From: Deinandra increscens subsp. villosa
Lineage: Eukaryota > Streptophyta > Magnoliopsida > Asterales > Asteraceae
DNA: 64,000 bases
Assembly (NCBI GenBank): GCA_039602395.1
Contig: JBCNJP010000024.1
Location: 150,295-214,294, forward strand
Direction: 5' to 3'
In this document: piece by piece, positions 55,984 through 64,000 of the stretch
How positions within the stretch are numbered: the stretch's first letter is position 1
How the letters are laid out: every line of letters begins with the position of its first letter
Notes under the pieces: model-generated
Database searches by the model: none
What the model was told of the DNA's origin: nothing
What the model saw: only the letters and a program-made list of their open reading frames with translations
Program-made: the position numbers and the translations under genes

Positions 55984-56412
55984 TGTAGAGGCTAGATTAT
56001 GAGGCTTGTAATATTAAATAAGTTGGGCTGGGCTTAGAGGGTTTTATTAGATTAGTAGGCTAGTTTTATTATGTTTAGGCTAGTTTACTATTAGATTGGG
56101 CATGGGCTTGGGTTTATGATTGGGCTTATTGGGTTTATGATTAGCCCATTAGGTTGTAAGAGGTGGTATAAATACCACCTCATGTTTATGATTAACGAAG
56201 CTTTGGGGATTTGCTGTTTACGATTTTGGTGCTCTTTCACGTTTACGATCAACCTTCATCGCTTCGAATAGTAGCTGATTTCCACTCAAGACTTCATCTT
56301 TCTTAAAGATCTAGTCTATTCTTCTACTATTTTCTTGAATCGATCATTCACGAGGATTCCGCACTCGTGTTTGATTAGTATATCGTGTATTGGGGAGATT
56401 TCAGGACCTACA
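55984..56412 (+). repeat. 3' LTR of element C
   Basis: Complete, 429 bp, TGTAGAGG ... GGACCTACA. Followed at once by the 109-bp Helitron repeat. Confidence 0.9.
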
Positions 56413-56521
56413 CTTATTAGGGCTGCGATTTGAAAGAACAAAATCTTATAACCCTAATCATCGATCCAAATTCATCTGCCGGCGATTCACAGATTCGTCT
56501 TCAATCTCTCGCGATTCCAAA
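56413..56521. repeat. 109-bp direct repeat, right copy, flanking element C
   Basis: Identical in length and, by reading, in sequence to 49761-49869. It follows directly on the CA end of the 3' LTR of element C, then continues uninterrupted into Helitron interior. Confidence 0.9.
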
Positions 56522-57526
56522 TTCATTGACGCTCTCCATCTCAGACGGCGATTTCAAACCCATCTTCAAGAAAATCATAGCGATCAACGACTCCATTACA
56601 AATCAATCAATCAGGTAAAGATCTTCTCTATCGACATTCGTTGATTGATTATCGAACCTTCTTCCTCCCACAACTGAGATCGAGTGCAAGGTAATGTTCT
56701 TGATTGAGTCAACCTAGCCCAGATTCAGGTATTAAATCTTCAATCTACCAAATCTTTTATTGTTTTTTTCATGATTTTTGTGTTTTCTTGAAAAAACCCT
56801 AACTTCTTTGTAGTTATTTTCATCTGACATTCTCATATTCATGCTAATAACAATCATTAAAGGTTACATAACAAAAAGTAGTCATATTAGCAGTCTAATT
56901 TGAGTCAAATAATGTGTCTAATTTGAGTAAAGTAATGGGCAAATTGCATGTAAAGGTAAACCGTAAACAACTTCGTTTCAATTTTTGCTTTTGGTAACTA
57001 ACTTATTATAGGTAGTCTTGATTAGGTATGGTGCGCATGAGCCTCAATTTGTATTCCTCTTTTTTCGACCATCTAGATTATTTGTGTTTATTTTTAAAGT
57101 AAAAATTTCAATCCATTTATAATCTTGCACTTGCTGATGTGTTGTTTAGGATGAAACATATTTTTAAATTCAACATGCTATGTTTGATTGTTCTCTTAAC
57201 CATTTGTGATTGTGCTGCTGTTTGTAAAGCAACATATTTCTAAAGCACTTGCTGATTCCTTATTTCATGTGTGTGCACTAATTTGTTGTTTAGATAGTTG
57301 CACTATTTGTTGTTTAGATAGTTTCACTATATCGGTATTCATTGATTTGGGTGTGTGTGGGCACACTCATTGCGTATTCAATGATATTTACCATCTTTTT
57401 CATTTAGGCACTAACATATTTCATTTGTAATCCAAAACAGAAATCAATCCAGAGTTCTATTTTCTCATACCCATTCGGGTAACTTCTTGAATTGATCGAA
57501 TGAACATTTGATGTAAAATATAGCTA

Positions 57527-57600
57527 CTGGAGGTTCAAGAATTGTTGGCTCAGATGAAGATGAACAACTTGAATACCCTAAATCAGCAGAAGATCAAGGT
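57527..57600 (+). pseudogene. Exon-like fragment in the Helitron, unidentified
   Basis: Follows AAAATATAG and precedes GTAAAT, so it has the edges of an exon. In one frame it reads TGGSRIVGSDEDEQLEYPKS, which is acidic and non-random. I cannot assign the source; it may belong to the same captured gene as the ABC transporter exon that follows, or to another. Confidence 0.3.
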
Positions 57601-57709
57601 AAATTTTGGATTTTTTTAAGACTTAGTGTTTTTCTTATGTGACAACTAACTAAATACGTTTTTTTCCTAATGTTTTTGGGTTTTCTTATTGAACTTTTAT
57701 TAAATTTAG

Positions 57710-57807
57710 GTCGAGAATCAACAGCTAAAAACAAAGGAATTGTGCTTTCATTTCAGCCATTATCGCTTGCATTTCATCATGTCAATTACTATGTAGATAT
57801 GCCCGCG
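57710..57807 (+). pseudogene. Captured exon of a PDR-type ABC transporter (ABCG)
   Basis: Flanked by a TTTAG acceptor and GTAAG donor. The frame reads KNKGIVLSFQPLSLAFHHVN and YYVDMPA, matching the well-conserved segment just before the second nucleotide-binding domain of plant full-size ABCG (pleiotropic drug resistance) transporters, typically KGMVLPFQPLSLAF..VNYYVDMPAEM. Only this one exon is visible, so it is a transposon-captured fragment, not a gene. Confidence 0.8.
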
Positions 57808-58617
57808 GTAAGTTTACTTATTGTGAACATAATGCGGTGAAAAACGTGAAGTGTTGGATTGTTGATCTGTAAAATCTTATTCATCCATTTTTAACCTTCA
57901 AGCTTTTTGACCCGTTCGTTTTTTAACTAAACCTAAAACCTTAGTTTCTCTACCTTCTCCACTTTTGAACCGGTTACCTTTCTTGGGTTTTTTTTCTTCT
58001 CTTAACATGTAAAACAGGTTTAATAGAACGGTTTGAAACTTGCAAGTCACCAGAAGTGTATTTTAGTGCATGAACCTTCTAAATCATTTTAATAAAAAAA
58101 ACCCCTACTTTCTTAGTGAAATAGTATTAATATAATTGTGTAACACAAGTGCTCACCACATCATGGTGTTGGCACACTGCTAATCTTTTGGTTAGAAAGC
58201 TTGAGGTTTCTTTGGTTCTCCAAAACAGTTTACTTTTTAAGTCAAATTAATTTGCAAGTCAATTGTTTGACCTTTTTTGATTGATCAATAACATGATTAT
58301 GTGCCTTGCCATGAAAGAGTTGCTTAAAAGTTGAGATGGGAGATGGAGCAACAACTTGGATACAATGACTATGATGCAATCAGGTAAAAGAGTTTAATAT
58401 ACTTCGTATTTTTTTAGTAAGAGTCGTATGCAAAACAATCATAGTGATACGTTTAATTTGTTGGTTGTTGATTTGTTAACTTTCAAATCCTAAATCACTG
58501 ATCTATTTCTAATTTGTATAGAGGCGGTCTTAGAGAAAACTAGAAAAGATGTTTCTAATTTGAATAGCTATTAAATCTGTATTTTTACAGATTATTGTTT
58601 GTTGTTTAAGTATACAG

Positions 58618-58710
58618 ATTCGTAGTCATTATGTCGGAAGTTCACTTGATGGAAGTCGGTTTGATTCAAGCTTTGATCGGGATATGCCATTCGAGTTCAA
58701 GCTCGGTTTG
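58618..58710 (+). pseudogene. Captured exon of an FKBP-type peptidyl-prolyl isomerase
   Basis: Between TATACAG and GTAAG. The 31-codon frame reads HYVGSSLDGSRFDSSFDRDM then PFEFKLG, the signature of the FKBP domain of plant multi-domain FKBPs (usual form HYVGxLLDGTKFDSSRDRxxPFxFKLG). It comes from a gene unrelated to the ABC transporter fragment 0.8 kb upstream, as expected of Helitron exon capture. Confidence 0.8.
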
Positions 58711-60060
58711 GTAAGAGTGAATACAAATCTCATGTACGTATGTATAATTTAAGATTTATGGAGCTTTTTAACCATTTAGGGTGAGGAGGATTTGTAGAAC
58801 ATGTTATGTATGCATTTACATGTAAAATTTTATGGTATTTTAGTGGTTGGTTATGTCGAAGCAATTAGGTGTTAGTTAGTGTTATGAACTTTCTTACCAC
58901 AGTTTCTTATTGTAAAAGGCATTTTTTGTTATTTATTTATGGTCATGTTGAGGTAATCAAGTATTATTTAGTCCTCTGAGCTTTTTTACCTAAATTTCTT
59001 GGTATATTTAGATGTATTTAAAGAGTAACATGCACCAAAGAGTTTATGGAAGCCATAGCTACAGGTGTGTATGTTAGATGATTTGGTGGACATTTTTTTT
59101 CTATTGGTTTTCTCTTTTCCTGTGATTTTATTTGGGAGCGGTTGTTAATTTCTATTTATTTCATTTCAATTTATGTGTAATTAATTGGTGTACAATGAAT
59201 ATGTTGTTGTTACTCTTATAATCCAAAACTACATTAACATAATGTTATGTTTCTTAACAGAATGATTTCAATGGAAGTTAATTTTATTGATGTTGGAAGC
59301 TACATTATTACTGCTGCACAGCTGCAGCTCAAAATGTTAAGGTATTCATAATCCTTTTCATATTAAGAATGTCAATTATGTTGGATTTGGAAAATAAATA
59401 CTATTGAAATACACAAAATAGATGTGAAGCTTATCTGGATAGATATCGTTAATCTGGTACTTCATTACCTAGCTTCTAAATTCAAAATTTCAAGTTTTCA
59501 ACCCATCACCCTAACTCTCTCTCTCTTTTTTTCTTTTATGTCAAATGATTCCTTATGTTGCAGGTAGCATCTGTTATCACTGTGTGGGATCAAATTAGTT
59601 CTTCTTAAGTAGAGGCATTTGCTTCCCAATGACGCACTACGTATGCAAGAGATGCATATGATATTTCATATTCATAGGAAGCATGTTGTGTCTATATTTT
59701 AAATGGATTTGTTTGATTAAGCACTATGGTGTAATTTTAATGCCTTTTGAATGATATAGTATGTTACTATAAATATTAGTTTTTAAAATTCCTCCCGTGT
59801 GATGCACAGGTATCCATGCTTTAGTCTTGGTTAGTTTTACGTTGTATTATCAAGGGTTAAGAGCATGGATGGACTAAAACTTCTCATATTGGATGAAAAC
59901 GGAAAAGTGACAAACAAAACATTAAATGTTATTTATAAGTCTGTATTTTCAAGTTTATAACTTTTTTATATTGTCGAATGTTCGTTATTTTCTTTAATTT
60001 TAATTATCAAATTACATTTATCATAATATTTTAATTTTTGGATTCATTTTTTTAAAATCC

Positions 60061-60091
60061 ACCCGTGCGTCGCACGGGTATCAAAAACTAG
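60061..60091 (+). other. Helitron 3' terminus: hairpin and CTAG
   Basis: An 8-bp stem ACCCGTGC / GCACGGGT with a three-base loop, then ATCAAAAACTAG and T. Hairpin position and CTRR-T end are the diagnostic Helitron features. Confidence 0.85.
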
Positions 60092-60537
60092 TAAATATAT
60101 AGAGGAAAATTACGGTACATAGAAAGAATTGTGAAGCGTAGCTTATCAGCCGCCAATCTGCGTATTTTTCCAAATCTGACGGCCAAGAATTGTTTTAGGT
60201 TGTAAGGGTGATTGAACACGGAAGAATTAATTAAATAAAAGGCTAGCGATGTCTTTCTACAGATCAGACAACAAATATTCAGGATATCAATAAACACACG
60301 CTTTTAAAGTTTTCTCATATGTTAATCACGCATATTGTATATGTTTATTACACAAGTATTATTATATTTTCATAAATCCGGAACAATTTCAAAGTCTTCC
60401 GTTTAGTTATTTATCACGCAACTCTTTTGATGTTTCCGGAACAATTAGGTATCAATAAACACTTTTGATATTTTCTTAGGTATTAATCACCCATGGTGTA
60501 TATAGTTATCACTTATCATGCTAAGTATTAATAGATT
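60092..60537. other. Non-coding DNA between Helitron and MULE
   Basis: AT-rich. Two related phrases starting TCAATAAACAC (about 60288 and 60449), each followed by a TTAATCAC motif, suggest an old duplication. No gene. Confidence 0.4.
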
Positions 60538-61698
60538 GAGTTAAATACAATTTGCGTCCCTGGAGTTTGCAGATTTTAACCGTTTGAGTCCATTTTTCAA
60601 ATTATTAACAAATCTCGCCTTATGGTTGCTTTTCTTAACAAATCGAACCCCATGTTTTTATTCTGTTGCCAATTGAGTCCCTGGGTCTAACTGGGTTAGA
60701 TTTTTTCTGTTAAGTGGAAAAGACATTTTAGTCATTTTACTTATGAGGTACTACTTATATAAATTGTCAAAATCAAGGGACTATTTTTGTAATTTTATTA
60801 AAGATCTTATAAATATAAAAAATAAAAGTAAATATTTTCTGATTATAAATAAATATCTCTCTCAAACACCTTCTCACCCTAAAAAGGCAGCCATCACCAC
60901 CACCGGGCTATCACCACAACCGTCGGGCCATCACCCAAAAACGACAGCCTCCACTCGATTCTAGGTAAGCGATTAAATAGAGAGGTGATATACAGACAAA
61001 AGTATTAAAGAAATGTTACCACTGCTGCCCTTGTATTGTTGTCGGCGGCGAAATGGTTCAGAAAAAAAAGCAATTGTGAATTGCAAGATTACAATTGCAA
61101 GATTATAAATTGCTACAAACTGTTCAGAAATAAGCAAGAAGCATTGAAGAGTAGCAAAACCCTCAAATCATCACCTTGATTTCAATTTCTCAAAATCCTC
61201 CCAACAGATCTTTCACCTACATATCTCAGTACAACCCGAAACCAATCCTCTTCTTAATTATCACCGTTAATTGACCCCTAACCTTCCGTGAATCTCAATT
61301 CCCCAAACCCTAAATCCTAAGAATGTCAGAAAATGAGAAGAATATGGGTGGGGGGTAAATGGTGGAGTGTGTGGTCAATGGCAGCGGAGGAGGAGGTGGC
61401 CGGTGTGTGGTGGTGAAAGGTGGGGGTGGTGGCAAGTGTGTGGAGTTTTGAGATCTGGTAACGTTTTTTTATATAAATACAGAAACAGACCTTCATCTAA
61501 GCTACTTGTATAAATAGCCCCTAATGTGTTAAGTGACTAATATGCCCTTAGAGTTAACAGAGAAATCTAACTCCGTTAGTTCTAGGGACTCAAATGGTAA
61601 AGAAATGCAAACCTCAGGCTAGATTTGTTAATAATCTGAAAAATGGACTCAGATGGTTAAAAATGCCAAACTACAGAGACGCAAATCGTATTTAACTC
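60538..61698. mobile_element. Mutator-type non-autonomous element with 9-bp target duplication
   Basis: 1161 bp between perfect 9-bp repeats TAATAGATT (60529-60537, 61699-61707). The ends are GAGTTAAATAC / GTATTTAACTC and extend as a long imperfect inverted repeat of about 100 bp (a phrase with TTTGCGTCCCT on the left, AGAGACGCAAA on the right). The interior is non-coding; 60880-60960 and 61330-61450 are rich in CACCACC / GGTGG and may be captured host DNA. Related in its termini to the elements at 1-1242 and 62256-63454. Confidence 0.85.
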
Positions 61699-61707
61699 TA
61701 ATAGATT

Positions 61708-62255
61708 TGAATAAATGCTAATAGATTCCAAACACTAGTACACAAATACTTTTTTGGGCGGTTGAAATTTTGATCTTTTACAGCCTTCAAACAAAACCGC
61801 CTCAAAAAAATTAATTAAAGTTGATAAGGCTAAGTGTAGTGGATAAGGCCCCAAATGGGGCGTTATCCGCCATATCGACGATGACTGGACAAGGGGCTTT
61901 ATGGGGCTTTATGGTGTAGTGGATAAAGCCCCCATAACGCCCCACATTCTTCCCCTTTTGCGCGTTATAAGGATAACGCCCCTCTCCGGTTTTTTGCTCA
62001 TAACGCCCCATAACGCCCCTGCGTAGTGGGGGTGGGCGTTATGGGGGGGCGTTATAGGGCTTTATTGGGCCCAATAACGCCCCATTACGGGTAGTCTAAG
62101 TGATCGAATATTTGTTTTCAAGGCATAATTAGTAATTCAGGGCGGATTTACTTGAAGCTCAGGGGGTGGGAAGGCCCCCACTCAAAAGAATCATACCAGT
62201 GTAAAAATGCTGAAAATTTAACCTAAAAATTATTAGGCCCCTGTCTTTTTTATTA
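61708..62255. other. Non-coding DNA with a GC-rich palindromic element
   Basis: 61820-62095 is dominated by AACGCCCC / GGGGCGTTA phrases in both orientations and starts GGCTAAGTGTAGTGGATAAG, resembling a short inverted-repeat element; the ends are not sharp enough to state a target duplication. 62136-62255 contains GGGCGGA and AGGCCCC phrases like those at 1296-1440, interrupted by the MULE that follows and resuming at 63464. Confidence 0.45.
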
Positions 62256-63454
62256 GAGTAAATTACATAGAAGGTCCTTTATAATTTATCAAGATTTCGG
62301 GTTAGGTCCTTTAAGTAAAGTTGTTACACTAGGCATCCTTTACGTTTTAAACTTGTTTCATACAAGGTCCTTTATCACTAACGGGGTTAAAAAACACCGT
62401 TAAATCAAGGGTAGTTTAGTCATTTATCAAAAAAAATTAATAAAAACATTAATTCCCATTAAATATTAGAACAAACAATCGTTATGCACGAACACCAGAA
62501 TAATCTCAACCAACGACTTAAGTATATCTCGACGATGATAAGAAATCGTTAGGGTCACGAGGTTGTAATCGCAACTTCCAGACCACAGCGACATTTGAAC
62601 ATAATCGGTTGTAATCGCTGAGCCCCAATCGCTTGGAAGAAGAAATCGTTGGAGCCCTAACGTCGAAGGAAGGAGAAAGAACGAACGAACCGGGTGAAGC
62701 AAGAGTTGATCAAGCGTAAGAAGGAAGGAGGAACGAGGGCTCACTTGTAGCCTAACCCTAATCCACCGGCCAAAAGGGGGCGTTGATTTCGATGTAATCC
62801 ATCGGAATTAAGCTGAAAATGCTCCTGTTCTACATTCAACAGATGTGGGTTTTGATGAAAATGGAGATTGCAATCACTCCTTTGAGAATCCAGATTCAAA
62901 GAAGCTTAGATAAAAAGTAAAAAGGTAATCAAAAGGATAGGCTTAAATTGGGCTAAATTATAGCCTAACCCATCGCTAGAAAGCAGGCTTTTGAATCATA
63001 GACCACCTGTGGATGTATATTGTACAATACAAGTTTACAGAGCATCGGAAATGGGGTTTTGTAGGTGGTGGGTGGCTGGTTTGCGGTGGCTTTGAACGGT
63101 AATAAAAAGGTATATGAAGAATGGCAGGACGAAAGGAACACATCCAGATGAACACATCATTTTATTGATCTGGGGCATGAAAGAAAGATTTTAGGGAATT
63201 TTGATCGACTGCGTTGAAGATTATTGATTTGATTCTGTTTTAAAAGAGAAATTTTGATTGTAATGTTTATATTAAAGATTTTGGAAAATGACTTAAGTAC
63301 CCCTCACTTAACGATATTTTCTAACCTTGTTAGTGTAAAGGACCTTCTATGAAATATGCTTAAAACATAAAGGATGTCGGGTGTAGCAACTTTACTTAAA
63401 GGTCCTAATTCGAAATTTAAATAAAACATAAAGGACCTTCTGTGTAATTTACTC
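62256..63454. mobile_element. Mutator-type element with long TIRs and 9-bp target duplication
   Basis: 1199 bp between perfect 9-bp repeats TTTTTATTA (62247-62255, 63455-63463). TIRs of roughly 170 bp begin GAGTAAATTACA and contain AAGGTCCTTTA and TTTCGGGTTAGGTCC phrases on the left, mirrored on the right. The interior (62460-63250) is non-repetitive; a 92-codon open stretch on the minus strand (62466-62744) looks fortuitous. Captured host DNA is possible but not recognised. It interrupts an older repeat (AGGCCCC phrases on both sides). Confidence 0.88.
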
Positions 63455-63592
63455 TTTTTATTACGAGGCCCCCGAAAGATCGATTTTTACTTTAAATCTT
63501 GCTGAAACTGTTTGAACTTGTGGTAAATAAAAATAAAAAAATCAAAGAAGAAGATGATGAGCAAAGTTACAGAGGATGAGGATGAAGATGAA

Positions 63593-64000
63593 ATGTGGCA
63601 AACCTTCCACCAATTTCTACCTAGACATCAATTCTAAGGTCTTAAAACTCATATGGCCTAATCTACCATGCCATAACCACCCTTGATCTTCTAAACTGGA
63701 CAAGAAACATGTAGGAGAGCCAGTCCTAATTGATATCTTATACAATCTATTAGCTGACCTCTTAACCTTCAATAACAATGTGCCACTTCTTTCATATAAC
63801 CACAACCAATCATTTTTCATCCTAACTTCACATCCTCCCTCAGTGATTTGACCTAAACTTATAGTGCTACTCCTCAAATGGGGAATGTAATATACATTGG
63901 TGAGCAATATTTGTTCTAAAGACCTTCCTTCTAACAAAACTGATCCTCTACCCTCTATGCTAACTTTGGACCCATCTCCAAAAGTCACATTACCACCCAC
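63593..64000 (-). pseudogene. Ty1/copia protease/pre-integrase fragment, continues past the window
   Basis: The minus strand reads VTFGDGSKVSIEGRGSVLLE, NVYYIPHLRSSTISLGQI and WLWHGRLGHMSFKTLELMSR, the post-active-site protease segment and the zinc-binding pre-integrase domain (HxxxGHxxxxxL type) of copia polyproteins. A TAG follows MSR at about 63617-63619, after which KLVEGLPHF still fits the family, so this is an in-frame nonsense change; similarity ends at about 63593, where unrelated DNA begins. The upstream part lies beyond 64000. Confidence 0.85.

Larger units (their letters stand above)
49870..56412 (+). mobile_element. Gag-only retrotransposon, element C, rearranged at its 5' end
   Basis: Plus-strand copy: 5' LTR 50461-50841 (381 bp, lacking the first 48 bp), PBS TGGTATCAGAGCC from 50844, leader to 51588, gag 51589-53562, 3' non-coding region to 55983, complete 3' LTR 55984-56412 (429 bp). 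The shared 381 bp of the LTRs look identical, so the copy is young. In front of the truncated LTR is an inverted copy of the element's own 3' region: 49876-50460 is the reverse complement of 55153-55737 (585 bp each). Instead of a 5-bp target duplication, 109 bp of Helitron sequence is repeated on both sides. Confidence 0.85.
49395..60091 (+). mobile_element. Helitron-type element with captured exons (interrupted by element C)
   Basis: The 5' end is TCTATCTATATACTATATAA following an A; the 3' end at 60091 is CTAG followed by T, preceded by a hairpin ACCCGTGC-GTC-GCACGGGT (60061-60079) eleven bases upstream: the classical Helitron terminus. No Rep/helicase is present, so it is non-autonomous. 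Intron-like and exon-like pieces of host genes fill the interior: a PDR-type ABC transporter exon (57710-57807) and an FKBP exon (58618-58710) are recognisable. Element C with its flanks (49870-56412) is inserted near the 5' end. The sequence from 56522 to 60060 reads as Helitron interior. A degenerate second hairpin near 59788-59806 could mark a nested older terminus. Confidence 0.75.

Noticed and set aside
62466..62744. 92-codon minus-strand ORF in the MULE at 62256-63454
   Set aside because: Leu/Ser-rich without motif; the opposite strand is equally open in parts. No evidence of a captured gene.

Overview
The window looks like a nuclear scaffold from a flowering plant, probably an asterid and quite possibly Asteraceae; the family-level call is inference from the retroelement style, not from a search. 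It has intron-containing host genes, AT-rich intergenic DNA, a 500-bp run of N (48001-48500) and dense nested transposable elements. Four host loci are supportable, all on the minus strand: an intact single-exon cytosolic sulfotransferase (27890-28936), a four-exon gene for a 113-residue coiled-coil protein (30903-33137), a five-exon penta-EF-hand calcium-binding protein of the CML49/50 type with a one-base break in exon 1 (37095-40517), and a second sulfotransferase cut by the assembly gap (48501-49073). The two sulfotransferases are paralogues on the same strand, about 20 kb apart.

Layout. 1-2541: a Mutator-type element with long terminal inverted repeats, itself carrying a small inverted-repeat element. 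2542-16945: a broken Ty1/copia element whose gag (2852-3893) and integrase/RT start (15672-16945) are separated by a nest of gag-only LTR retrotransposons (element A 4247-15671, with element B 6929-12772 inside it). 16946-17472: 3' end of a CACTA element, which cuts a second, minus-strand copia element (17473-21690). 22737-23939: PIF/Harbinger transposase with two in-frame stops. 25.3-41.8 kb: the gene-bearing part, interrupted by a 5' Ty3/gypsy fragment (33.4-36.9 kb). 41793-46188: a Mutator-like element with a damaged transposase, two additional ORFs and a captured gene fragment. 47083-48000: gag-only element D running into the gap. 49395-60091: a Helitron-type element carrying exon fragments of a PDR-type ABC transporter and of an FKBP isomerase, with gag-only element C inside. 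60538-63454: two more long-TIR Mutator-type elements. 63593-64000: copia fragment running off the window.

The dominant theme is one recently active family of gag-only (non-autonomous) LTR retrotransposons, four copies here, with a leader saturated with an 8-bp motif (TCGTAAAC), a 103-bp hairpin repeat of varying copy number and no protease, integrase or reverse transcriptase. Such elements must borrow enzymes from an autonomous partner, presumably a copia element because their primer-binding site matches initiator tRNA-Met. Copy C is structurally abnormal: a 585-bp inverted copy of its own 3' region joins a truncated 5' LTR, and the whole insert lies between 109-bp direct repeats of Helitron sequence. 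The Mutator-like element at 41.8-46.2 kb is the other unusual item: its two accessory ORFs have AACGG-repeat promoters, one matching the plant M-phase (MSA) consensus.
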